Of a stretch of DNA of 64,000 nt, positions 49,796 through 57,602 are shown piece by piece; the first letter of the stretch is position 1; each line of letters starts with the position of its first letter. The DNA is taken from positions 1 to 64,000 of the forward strand of contig NZ_BIMH01000017.1 in the NCBI RefSeq assembly GCF_004000985.1. The letters run 5' to 3'. The notes beneath the pieces were generated by a model, which ran no database searches, had not been told where the DNA came from, and worked only from the letters and a program-made list of their open reading frames with translations. The translations under genes and the position numbers were made by a program. This DNA comes from Paenibacillus validus NBRC 15382 (lineage in GTDB: Bacteria; Bacillota; Bacilli; Paenibacillales; NBRC-103111).

Positions 49796-51049
49796 CTAAT
49801 GACCCATAGCCGGCATTTCCGACATGCCGTTTTTAGAATTTCCCTCATGTTGCCCATGTCCTTCGCCTGTGGAAGAAATGATCTCCAGCATATCGTCAAT
49901 TTCTCCTTGTGCAGCCCTATTCAACGATTGTTCATCGCCGACTAACCAAGAATGGTTATACGGCCCTTCCGTTGGAGATTTCTTATATTTGGGTTGAACC
50001 GTCATCATGTAATCCATGACAGTGTCCGGCATCTTCTCCTTATCAGTCCAAAGAATAGGAGCATGTTTGCCCAGATGTGAGAAAGGCGCTGCTGCGAGAG
50101 CCAATGATGCTGTATTCAGACTAATAAACGAAAAGTTATGTCCCGGTGAAGTGATTCCCCATCCAAATCCGGTCTCGGGGTCTTTATATTTAGCAAATGC
50201 AACGGCATTTTCATAAGGGTCGTTTCCAGAGATCCGAACGACCTTTCCGTACTGTCCTAATTGTTTTTCAACATTTTCGGATATAATGCTCTTTGGTCCC
50301 AATAAATAAATAGATGCCTTTCCATTTCTAAGCTTTAATGCTTCTATTGTATCCGTTGGAATCTCATCCTTTGTTACATACAGTAGCGGCTCAGGCATGT
50401 GTGCAATCCAGTTAATTGCCGGCAGTGAATATTCTTGGCTATCCAGAGAGCCTATAATTACAGATTGTGGATAGCCCTGTGAAATTCTTGCATAATAATC
50501 ATCTACTGTTTTAGCGATAGCTGCGGGACCTTCACCCTTAATCCAATCTATTTTAAAGCCCATTCCTTTGATTTCCTGCTCAACATTTTGATCCAGATTT
50601 CCGACCAAAATAACTTGTGTTCCGTTATTCAAAGTCGATCCTACAGGATTGAGCCTTTTTAATTCATTTTTCGTAATCTCTGGCACATTATTCTTATTCA
50701 CAAATAATACGGGGCCATTATTCGGATGATGAATTAAATCTGCACTTACTAGTGCGGATTGCCAATCTTCTGGGTTGGCCAGAATAACACCACCGGGCTG
50801 GTTCTTTTCGTTTGTCGCCATCCAAACCGTTTTGGACACCAATACGGCCGTTTGAAAAGGATCACTGTTGTTAATACGTGTTGTATTTTTAGAAGCGATC
50901 CAAGGAGGCTCTGACGCTTTGTTTTTCTGTTGATCGACGTTTACTTGACCTTTTTGTGTTTGTTGGCCTTGTGTAGCTCCCGGTGTGCATGCAGTTAATG
51001 TCAATATTACTGCGAAGAAAAGGATATTGATCTTTAAACGCTTATTCAT
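49796..51049 (-). CDS. Lipoprotein with cell-wall-binding (CWB2) repeats and His/Met tail
   Basis: A 417-aa lipoprotein (lipobox LTLTACTPG). The body consists of repeats of the putative cell-wall-binding type 2 family: KTVWMATNEKNQPGGVILAN, GPVLFVNKNNVPEITKNELK, LNNGTQVILVGNLDQNVEQE, SIYLLGPKSIISENVEKQLG and RISGNDPYENAVAFAK. The end is rich in His, Gly and Met (GEGHGQHEGNSKNGMSEMPA), a possible copper-binding tail. I start at ATG 51049, which has GGAGG 7 bases upstream. The function in the island is not known; wall-linked metal binding is plausible. Confidence 0.78.
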   Translation of the reverse strand: MNKRLKINILFFAVILTLTACTPGATQGQQTQKGQVNVDQQKNKASEPPWIASKNTTRINNSDPFQTAVLVSKTVWMATNEKNQPGGVILANPEDWQSALVSADLIHHPNNGPVLFVNKNNVPEITKNELKRLNPVGSTLNNGTQVILVGNLDQNVEQEIKGMGFKIDWIKGEGPAAIAKTVDDYYARISQGYPQSVIIGSLDSQEYSLPAINWIAHMPEPLLYVTKDEIPTDTIEALKLRNGKASIYLLGPKSIISENVEKQLGQYGKVVRISGNDPYENAVAFAKYKDPETGFGWGITSPGHNFSFISLNTASLALAAAPFSHLGKHAPILWTDKEKMPDTVMDYMMTVQPKYKKSPTEGPYNHSWLVGDEQSLNRAAQGEIDDMLEIISSTGEGHGQHEGNSKNGMSEMPAMGH

Positions 51050-51737
51050 GCGAAATCCTCCATCTTGGATTTTCATCTGTAACTTTTAGATGTACTTCAA
51101 ACTTCTGCCTTTGCGGCTTCCCGTATATTATTTCCAAACGGCTGAAAGTCTTATCCATTTGTTTCTGGGGAATTTACGCCCCAATTAGTCTTGATTTACA
51201 AGTAAAGCTACTGTATGAGGTCACGAACAATCGGTTACAGCGTAAAATGTCTACTTTGCGTACGATAAATCAAACTTGCCATTTGATTTATACATCTTTC
51301 CATACTTTGTTGAATTCAGGTTTCGTATCATATTTTGGGCACATGCCGTGTTCATGTTATGCTATCTAGCATAGACTGTTATACGTGATGCAAACATCAC
51401 GAATTCGCCCCTAAGGGAGGTATGCAATAACTTCACCTATTACACAATGCGGTGCCTACACCCTCAATCATGAAGATTGTTGCCGACAAAAAAGGTGGAT
51501 TGGCATTTAAAAATGAAACTTTATCTTGAGCAACAAAAAACTAATTACTCGAAACAGGAGAAGAAATTTTCAAAACTTGCCGGGGAAAAAGCGCACGTGC
51601 CTAGTAACGACACCGTTGCATAATGTATGATAAGCATGATGGAGAGATCCGTGTATAGCGAGGTTTGCGAAGACTTTGAACGAGAACTGAACTCCCAAAA
51701 AGTTGACCATTTATCTGTGCCTATATAGGAATGTGTT

Positions 51738-51766
51738 ACCCCTAGCCGTTGGCCAGGGGTTATTCT
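51738..51766 (+). terminator. Terminator-like hairpin (plus strand)
   Basis: ACCCCT-A-GCC and GGC-C-AGGGGT with a GTT loop, followed by TATTCT. Confidence 0.6.
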
Positions 51767-51894
51767 ACATTGGTATGTTGTTCCTAATTATTTGCTTCTT
51801 CCATCTATCTCGATCTTTATAGAATGATTCAGTTGAAAAATCTCTTATTTCGTATTTCCTTGGTAACTGCATTGTTATTTATATATAAAGCATA

Positions 51895-51924
51895 GAAAAA
51901 AGCAACCTAGATAAGAGTTGCTTT
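51895..51924 (-). terminator. Rho-independent terminator of the toxin-antitoxin operon
   Basis: AAAGCAAC and GTTGCTTT form the stem; six T residues follow on the minus strand, 17 bp after the toxin stop. Confidence 0.8.
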
Positions 51925-51940
51925 CGATTATATTATGTTT

Positions 51941-52249
51941 CTATATTAATTTATTATAGTCTTGTGCTCCATAAAAGAAGCGTAAAATAACTACCTTTTC
52001 TGCGCCTTCGTCCACTTTATAGACAAGAATATAATTCTTTATAACCGCCTTTCGATAACCTTCCTTCTCCAATCGATTATCTTGACACTTAGGATACATT
52101 ACAGGGTTATTTCTTAGATGAGCATAACACTTATCAACCTCGTCAAGGAAATCAGAAGCAGCTGTTGGATTTGCCAGCTGAACTGCAATGTATGAAACAA
52201 TATTATCTAAATCCTGATGAGCAAGTTCTGTGACAATCAATCTATACAT
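51941..52249 (-). CDS. RelE/ParE-family toxin
   Basis: A 102-aa toxin-like protein with the RelE/ParE fold pattern: YRLIVTELAHQDLDNIVSYI at the N-terminus, then KEGYRKAVIKNYILVYKVDE and VVILRFFYGAQDY. RelE members cut mRNA on the ribosome; ParE members block gyrase, and which applies cannot be told by eye. It overlaps the antitoxin gene by 8 bp. The pair would stabilise the mobile element. A similar pair stands at 63416-64000. Confidence 0.85.
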   Translation of the reverse strand: MYRLIVTELAHQDLDNIVSYIAVQLANPTAASDFLDEVDKCYAHLRNNPVMYPKCQDNRLEKEGYRKAVIKNYILVYKVDEGAEKVVILRFFYGAQDYNKLI

Positions 52250-52502
52250 CGTATTTTTCTCTTATGCTTTTTAATGAAGATTCGCCATCAAGAACTTTTT
52301 CTTCCGCCAATTGTTTTTCAGCTGCATTCAGCTTTTCGTAGACATCAAGCATAAACATCTTTTCCTCATACGTTTTCATGCTCATGAGAACCATGTCTCC
52401 ATATCCGTTCTTGGTAATAAAAATAGGCTCATCAGATTCTTGACACATTTGAGAAATTTCACTCGTATTTTTCAAATCGCGAATTGGGATTATTTTAGGC
52501 AT
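52242..52502 (-). CDS. Phd/YefM-family antitoxin
   Basis: An 86-aa antitoxin. The N-terminal DNA-binding half reads KIIPIRDLKNTSEISQMCQE and EPIFITKNGYGDMVLMSMKT, the Phd/YefM pattern; the C-terminus is helical and disordered enough to wrap the toxin (LAEEKVLDGESSLKSIREKY). It is upstream of and overlaps the toxin gene and probably represses the operon. Confidence 0.87.
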   Translation of the reverse strand: MPKIIPIRDLKNTSEISQMCQESDEPIFITKNGYGDMVLMSMKTYEEKMFMLDVYEKLNAAEKQLAEEKVLDGESSLKSIREKYDV

Positions 52503-52662
52503 AACATCCAGCTCCTTTTCGTGGCCTTATTGTACCATAAATATCCCCTACATTCAATGATCTTACTAATCATCTTATTAATCATCCCTACTATCTGTCA
52601 CCATCTTTATAAAATAGTAAGCGGATGGATCTAATGGCGACCAACCGCTTACTGCTGTTTTG

Positions 52663-54999
52663 TTATCCCTCCCCGGGCTTTGTCGTCATTAGGCGATACA
52701 GTTTCGTATTCCGCGGGAATTTGTCGGTAAATGGAACAAGGGAACTGCCTACCTTCATAAGTCCATTTCCGGCGTCTACATTCGTGATGTATGAGAGTTG
52801 CAGGTCTGAAATATTAAGCAACTCGGCAAGCTCCATCCGATCGGTGCTGGCCTGATTCAACATGACGATAAATTCACTATTTGCTAACATGGTACGTGCC
52901 GTATGGCTTTGCAGCAAATCGTCCACGTTTTGCGTAATTCCCGTACAAAAGGCGCCATACTTTCGGACACGCTTCCAAAGCGTGAAAAGAAAGTTGGCGC
53001 TATATTCATGCTGGAACAACAGATAAATCTCGTCGATAATGATAAACGTATTTTTTCCCTTTGCCCGGTTTTGTGTAATCCGATTCAGGATACTATCCAG
53101 TACGACTAACATGCCAATCGGGAGCAGCTGCTTTCCCAAGTCAAGAATATCATAGCAAATGAGCCGGTTATAGACATTAACATTAGTAGGCTTTGCGAAC
53201 GTATTCAGACTGCCGGAAGTAAACAACTCAATCGCCAGAGCAATGTCTTGCGCTTCTGGTTCAGATTGCTTGAGCAGTTCAGCGTGAAAATGTTGCAAAG
53301 TAGGCGGGTCGCCTTTGAAATTGCTTTGCAAATAAGTTCGATACACTTTTGCGGTGCAGCGGTCGATCAACGACTTCTCCTTTGCGCCAAGGGGATAGCC
53401 GCCCATCAGTTGTTCGCACAGCGACAGAACAAACTCCGACTTGAGGATGATTGGATTGGCCCCGTCGCCGTACTGCCGATTGATATCCATGGCATTAATA
53501 TGATTCGGCGAGGTTGCGGAAATATGGACCGTTTCGCCGCCCAGTGCTTCCACCAGCGCAGAATATTCACGCTCAGGGTCAATCAGGATCACGTCGTCAT
53601 CGCCTGCTAGCACCAGATTGACTATCTCACGCTTTGCCGTAAAACTTTTACCTGAGCCGGATACCCCCAGAATGAAACTGTTCCCGTTTAACAGTTGCTT
53701 GCGGTTGGCCATAATCATATTCTTACTGATGACATTTTGGCCGTAATACATACCGCCGGGATGGATGACCTCCTGTGCCCGGAATGGAATGAAAACGGCA
53801 GTGCTTTCCGTCGTCAAAGTTCGCAACGCATGTACCTTGCGCAATCCATACGGAAGCACCGTATTGAGTCCGTCCATTTGCTGAAAGGTCAGCGGTGCTA
53901 ACTGGCATAGATGCTTGCGAGCAGTTGTCAACAGGGCTTCGGTATCGTTGTCCAACTGCTCCTTGCTCTCCGCAATATGCACCATTGTCAGCAGTCCGAA
54001 CATCATGCGCTGGTCGCGTGTCGTCAGATCGTCCAGAAACTCCTTGCTTTCCTTGCGTTGTTGCTCCATATCATAAGGAACAACGGCAGAGAAATTATTA
54101 TTGTTGTTTTGCCGCCGCTGCCAATTCGTTATATTCGTCTCCACGCCGAGCAGCCGGTTTTCCACTTCGCGGACGGCCTCATCGGTCGGAATCGGTATCA
54201 CATCAAGAGATAGCAGCAAGTTCCGGTTTAGGTCGCATAATTCAGCCACCATGCTGTCCTTGATGTAGCTCGCGTATTCCCGTAGAAAAACGACACGGCC
54301 AAAGTAGCGTCCCATCCGAAAGTAATCCCGTTCGAACTCAAACGTATCCGGACTGATGTAATCCTTGAAGTCATGTCCCTTGCGCATGGTAGCGGACAAG
54401 TCAAAGTGATAGTCAGCCTCCTCGCCAATTCGAAAAAAATCATGGAGCATGCGCAGGCGATCTATCGCATCCAGTTCCACGCATGCGGAACCAAGACGCG
54501 AGAAATGCGCCATCAGTTCCGAACCGATTCTGGCGAAATACTGACGGGCATCCTCCACATTTCTTTTGACCACAGATACCGTAATATATTTTTCCTGAAA
54601 AGTGCCGTTTGCGCCCATCGCCTTGTCGAGCAACATCTGGTTGTATTCCTCGCGGTATCCATCAAGTCCGTCCTGACGATGGGGGATCAGCAAGGTGTCT
54701 TCCACGTCCAGCCGATTTAAACGTCGGTTATGAATCGTGATTTTCGTCGTCGCGCCGCTATCGAGAGAATTAAGCAGTTCGCAATAGGCTAGGAACATTG
54801 CTTCCTTGTCTTCTCTGGAGGCGACAGCGTAGTTCATGTCTTCAAATCGGTACGACTTAGAAAACTTGTTGCCCACAAAAAAAATCCCATCCGGCCAGAT
54901 GGCACGAATCGGGATGACTTGCTGGACACCCTTCGGAATGGCGAACCGTTCCTTGTCTTGCTTGATAATTCGTTTAAGCGTTTTAATCACGAGCTTCAC
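52663..54999 (-). CDS. VirB4-like conjugation ATPase
   Basis: A 778-aa ATPase that powers a type IV secretion channel. The C-terminal half has Walker A GVSGSGKSFTAKRE near residue 445, DVILIDPEREYSAL and Walker B TFIIIDEIYLLFQ near 650, then the RKYGAFCTGITQNVDDLLQS arm typical of VirB4/TraE. It overlaps the PrgI-like gene by 4 bp. In this element type a CD1108-like gene normally follows; here the metal island and a toxin-antitoxin pair stand between them. Confidence 0.93.
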   Translation of the reverse strand: MKLVIKTLKRIIKQDKERFAIPKGVQQVIPIRAIWPDGIFFVGNKFSKSYRFEDMNYAVASREDKEAMFLAYCELLNSLDSGATTKITIHNRRLNRLDVEDTLLIPHRQDGLDGYREEYNQMLLDKAMGANGTFQEKYITVSVVKRNVEDARQYFARIGSELMAHFSRLGSACVELDAIDRLRMLHDFFRIGEEADYHFDLSATMRKGHDFKDYISPDTFEFERDYFRMGRYFGRVVFLREYASYIKDSMVAELCDLNRNLLLSLDVIPIPTDEAVREVENRLLGVETNITNWQRRQNNNNNFSAVVPYDMEQQRKESKEFLDDLTTRDQRMMFGLLTMVHIAESKEQLDNDTEALLTTARKHLCQLAPLTFQQMDGLNTVLPYGLRKVHALRTLTTESTAVFIPFRAQEVIHPGGMYYGQNVISKNMIMANRKQLLNGNSFILGVSGSGKSFTAKREIVNLVLAGDDDVILIDPEREYSALVEALGGETVHISATSPNHINAMDINRQYGDGANPIILKSEFVLSLCEQLMGGYPLGAKEKSLIDRCTAKVYRTYLQSNFKGDPPTLQHFHAELLKQSEPEAQDIALAIELFTSGSLNTFAKPTNVNVYNRLICYDILDLGKQLLPIGMLVVLDSILNRITQNRAKGKNTFIIIDEIYLLFQHEYSANFLFTLWKRVRKYGAFCTGITQNVDDLLQSHTARTMLANSEFIVMLNQASTDRMELAELLNISDLQLSYITNVDAGNGLMKVGSSLVPFTDKFPRNTKLYRLMTTKPGEG

Positions 55000-55346
55000 T
55001 CTCCTTGCTCACGCTGCTGGACATACTTATGCAGCACCTCGTAGTAAATGTTCGTCGCGCGATAAACCAGCCGTTTGGGCATGAGAAATTCGGATTTTAC
55101 ATACGTCCACAGAAGCTGCTCTGCCGTCATGCCGTGGTAGTGAATAAACCCGAGCGCGGCGCAGGGGGCGGCTCCCAGAATGCACATCCAACTGAGCGTC
55201 TCCACGCCGAAGCGGTCTCGCAAAGCAAAGTACAAGCCAATTGCCACCAGAACGGCCAATACTGAAAAAAAGAACTGCCGCAAGGACAGTCCAAAAAACA
55301 AGCTCTCGGTATATTCCCGGATTTCCCGGTTAATTTTGACTTCCAT
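54996..55346 (-). CDS. PrgI/VirB3-like membrane protein
   Basis: A 116-aa protein with two membrane segments (QFFFSVLAVLVAIGLYFAL and LSWMCILGAAPCAALGFI) and the start VKINREIREYTESLFFGLSL typical of PrgI-family proteins, which take the VirB3 place next to VirB4. I start at ATG 55346, preceded by GGAGG; the frame to 55379 has a poorer site. It overlaps VirB4 by 4 bp and the upstream gene by 17 bp. Confidence 0.85.
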   Translation of the reverse strand: MEVKINREIREYTESLFFGLSLRQFFFSVLAVLVAIGLYFALRDRFGVETLSWMCILGAAPCAALGFIHYHGMTAEQLLWTYVKSEFLMPKRLVYRATNIYYEVLHKYVQQREQGE

Positions 55347-55701
55347 GTGTAGGACCTCCCGAATCTGCCGCCCGTGCATCGGGCTGGCGACTATCTATGT
55401 TGGCGAAGCCCTGCTCATCGAACGGATGAAGATGACTCGATAACGCGGACGCAAGCTGTATGCCATCTTTCAGACCTTGCAGATATAGCCATTCATTCAT
55501 AATTGCTTGCTTGAGGTGCTGACAATCTTCCCAACCCGCAAATTCCGGCATGCGCCCGATGTCCATGCCCGCGAATAAGCGTTCAAATGCTTTTCTTTCG
55601 TTTTCCCGAATGCGGCTAAGTTCGGAGTGATTTTCAATAAGATCGGATACATTGTCTAGCCGTTTTTGAATCGCTTCTCTGAACCATGGCGGAAATTTCA
55701 T
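55330..55701 (-). CDS. Hypothetical helical protein of the conjugation module
   Basis: A 123-aa soluble helical protein, MKFPPWFREAIQKRLDNVSD onward, with ENERKAFERLFAGMDIG in the middle. No catalytic motif. Its place between a Spo0E-like gene and PrgI, with overlaps on both sides, marks it as part of the transfer operon. I start at ATG 55701; the extension to 55779 is weaker. Family not recognised. Confidence 0.6.
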   Translation of the reverse strand: MKFPPWFREAIQKRLDNVSDLIENHSELSRIRENERKAFERLFAGMDIGRMPEFAGWEDCQHLKQAIMNEWLYLQGLKDGIQLASALSSHLHPFDEQGFANIDSRQPDARAADSGGPTHGSQN

Positions 55702-55717
55702 CGTTTGCCCACACCTC

Positions 55718-55906
55718 TCATCTACCATGTCTCCGATGCCGTTTGCGTCGGGTACGCTCATAACGAACGAGCAATTCATCCACTTTGCGACTTTGCTCCT
55801 GCAATTCCTGGTTGTCGGATAATCGAATGGATTGCTTCAATGACTGCTCGCCTAGCTTGTTCAGCTCCTGTCGTTCTTTCTCCAATTTACGCAATAGATT
55901 GCTCAT
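55718..55906 (-). CDS. Spo0E-like small protein
   Basis: A 62-aa protein with two predicted helices: LEKERQELNKLGEQSLKQSI and ELQEQSRKVDELLVRYERTR. The S-x-x-x-D-E-L-L pattern in the second helix is that of Spo0E-type aspartyl-phosphate phosphatases, which remove phosphate from Spo0A in spore formers. The basic end (RRKRHRRHGR) is unusual. Its target in a conjugative element is unknown; delaying sporulation during transfer would make sense but is speculation. Confidence 0.55.
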   Translation of the reverse strand: MSNLLRKLEKERQELNKLGEQSLKQSIRLSDNQELQEQSRKVDELLVRYERTRRKRHRRHGR

Positions 55907-56021
55907 TCTTCCACCGCCTTGTTTTCAGATGGGCTACCGATTAACATATCTGGATATGAGTTTTTAGCCCCCCCTGATAGTAATTTCAAAACTCATGTAA
56001 GTCAATTCTGTGCTTGTCCAT

Positions 56022-56044
56022 AATAGGAACTATGAACTCCTATT
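56022..56044. promoter_or_regulatory. Dyad upstream of the XRE gene
   Basis: AATAGGA-N9-TCCTATT, a perfect 7+7 dyad 19 bp upstream of the XRE start, in the gap between divergent genes; probably an autoregulatory operator. Confidence 0.5.
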
Positions 56045-56063
56045 CGGAAAGAGATGACAAGCG

Positions 56064-56396
56064 ATGCACGTTTACGATAAAAAAATAGTAGGCCAGCGGA
56101 TACGCAAACGGAGAGAAGCATGGGGCATGTCACGCGAGCAACTGGCCGAGCAGATCGGGCGTGTTCCCCGGTTTTGCGCGGACATTGAGCGGGGGAAAGC
56201 CGGCATGTCGATAGAAACGATGCTCAGCATCTGTCATGTGCTGAAACTGTCTCCGAATGATTTGCTGCTACAAAACGTTTACGCTGAACCTTCCAATGAA
56301 ATTGAGCTGATTATGGCCGCGCTCCAGCAATGCACAGACAAACAGCGCAAAGACTCGCTGGCGCTGCTGAAGCTGTTTCTGACCGCCATCCAATAA
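56064..56396 (+). CDS. XRE-family transcriptional regulator
   Basis: A 110-aa single-domain HTH protein: GQRIRKRREAWGMSREQLAE, then IGRVPRFCADIERGKAGMS and IETMLSICHVLKLSPNDLLL. It is the only plus-strand gene in the transfer region and lies between minus-strand operons, so it probably controls them and itself through the dyad at 56022-56044. It resembles the XRE protein at 16387. Confidence 0.88.
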   Translation: MHVYDKKIVGQRIRKRREAWGMSREQLAEQIGRVPRFCADIERGKAGMSIETMLSICHVLKLSPNDLLLQNVYAEPSNEIELIMAALQQCTDKQRKDSLALLKLFLTAIQ

Positions 56397-56403
56397 TTCC
56401 CGC

Positions 56404-57243
56404 CTATAAACCCATCATCTCCCGAACGACCCGGTCGGCCATCTTCACCGTGCCGACCAAGACCAGCATGTTAAAAATGAGTTCTCCGATGTACGTCCAT
56501 ACCATCGTGACCGCGCCAGAGCCAGCTTCGACAGCCGGGGGCGCGCTGGCAAACGCCGCGTAGATGATGCACGCCAGCACGATGATCGCCCCTTCCATAC
56601 AGGCGGCTGCATATCCTTTCAAAAATGATTTGCCGATACTCTGGCTCGGCTCGCCAGCGAATGAGGCGAGCGGAACCGGAGCAATCGCTGTATACAGATA
56701 AATCCGAAAAAAACGCCCGTACACAGAAAGAATCATGATGAAGGACAGAACGGTAATAAACAGGCTGCCCAGCAAAGAGACGACCCAGAGTGGTATGCTT
56801 TGCCAAAACCCGACATCTTCGATCGCCTGGGTAATCGTGTCCGGCAGCGACATGCCATCCACCGCACCAAACCCCGAACGGGACATCATCGTCGAGATGA
56901 TGCCCTGCACAATCGTAAACAGAGCCATCATCAGTTCCAAACCATAGGTGACAACTGCCTTGGCCAGCACAAATCGGACAAATAACTTGACCGCCAGCTC
57001 CGGCCGCTTCAGTTCGGCAAAATTACCCGCTGTTTTCATCACACCGACGACAAAAAATAAAACCAGCAGCGCCAGTCCCGTTGCCTGTAACGCGCCGTGA
57101 ATATCCGTGATGATGCGCCAAATGGTGCCCCCCTTGAAATCGACTGGTGACTGGGTAACAAGGTGCCAGATTTCATTCATTTTCTGCTCCCAGGTATCTA
57201 GAGCATTCTCCAAATTATCTGCAATCCAACTGTTTTTCGACAT
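56404..57243 (-). CDS. TrbL/VirB6-like conjugal transfer membrane protein
   Basis: A 279-aa protein with about six membrane segments (ALQATGLALLVLFFVVGVM, AIAPVPLASFAGEPSQSIGK region and AACMEGAIIVLACIIYAAFA). The SIGKSFLKGYAAACMEGAI signature and overall layout fit TrbL/VirB6-type channel proteins of CTn-type elements. I start at ATG 57243 with AAGGGTGAG upstream. It is 59 bp downstream of the VirB2-like gene. Confidence 0.82.
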   Translation of the reverse strand: MSKNSWIADNLENALDTWEQKMNEIWHLVTQSPVDFKGGTIWRIITDIHGALQATGLALLVLFFVVGVMKTAGNFAELKRPELAVKLFVRFVLAKAVVTYGLELMMALFTIVQGIISTMMSRSGFGAVDGMSLPDTITQAIEDVGFWQSIPLWVVSLLGSLFITVLSFIMILSVYGRFFRIYLYTAIAPVPLASFAGEPSQSIGKSFLKGYAAACMEGAIIVLACIIYAAFASAPPAVEAGSGAVTMVWTYIGELIFNMLVLVGTVKMADRVVREMMGL

Positions 57244-57302
57244 ACGCTCACCCTTCTGTCGAGGGAGGAACGGGCGTCGGCTCATTCCTCATCCTCCATG
57301 GC

Positions 57303-57602
57303 TTAACCTGTGATCAGGTCCAAAATCTCTTTGGTAAACGTGATGATGACGCCCCCGGCCAAGGTTAAAAAACCATTCGCTCGCTGCGAAGGGTCATGCG
57401 ACTTGAGCGACAAGCCGATCTGCACAACGCCAAACCCCAAAATAATCATGCCGACCGCGCGAATCAACCCGAAGATAAAATTGGACAAGTTGTTGACTGT
57501 CGTCATCGGGTCGCTTTGGGCATAGGCGGTGGAAACTAGCATCGTCCCGAACAGCACCGTCATCATGTAGAAAGCAATCAGCCATTTCGTTTTACGTTTC
57601 AA
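57303..57602 (-). CDS. VirB2/TrbC-like pilin-type protein (Maff2-like)
   Basis: A 99-aa protein with a signal/first membrane segment (WLIAFYMMTVLFGTMLVSTA, cleavage likely after AYA) and two further hydrophobic helices (FIFGLIRAVGMIILGFGVVQ; GFLTLAGGVIITFTKEILDL). This is the VirB2/TrbC layout, in ICEs often called Maff2. It overlaps the virD4-like gene by 4 bp. Confidence 0.78.
   Translation of the reverse strand: MKRKTKWLIAFYMMTVLFGTMLVSTAYAQSDPMTTVNNLSNFIFGLIRAVGMIILGFGVVQIGLSLKSHDPSQRANGFLTLAGGVIITFTKEILDLITG

Larger units (their letters stand above)
51050..51940. other. Long intergenic region at the right edge of the metal island
   Basis: No confident gene. Two small hairpins lie near 51374-51389 (TATGCT/AGCATA) and 51394-51411 (CGTGATG/CATCACG). 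A 36-codon plus-strand frame at 51513-51623 (MKLYLEQQKTNYSKQ...) has only a distant ribosome site. A terminator lies at 51738-51766. The content suggests decayed mobile DNA or a leader whose gene is lost. Confidence 0.4.

Noticed and set aside
51513-51623. 36-aa plus-strand ORF
   Set aside because: Ribosome site is too far away and there is no family pattern or partner gene.
8726-51725. Shared 11-bp word (ATAGGCACAGA) in opposite orientation at about 8735 and 51715, as possible transposon ends
   Set aside because: A match this short is expected by chance in 64 kb, the flanks do not match well, and no target duplication was seen.
53895-54263. Long antisense ORFs inside VirB4, VirD4, PcfB and relaxase genes
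   Set aside because: High-GC coding DNA gives long antisense frames; all are shadows of well-supported genes.
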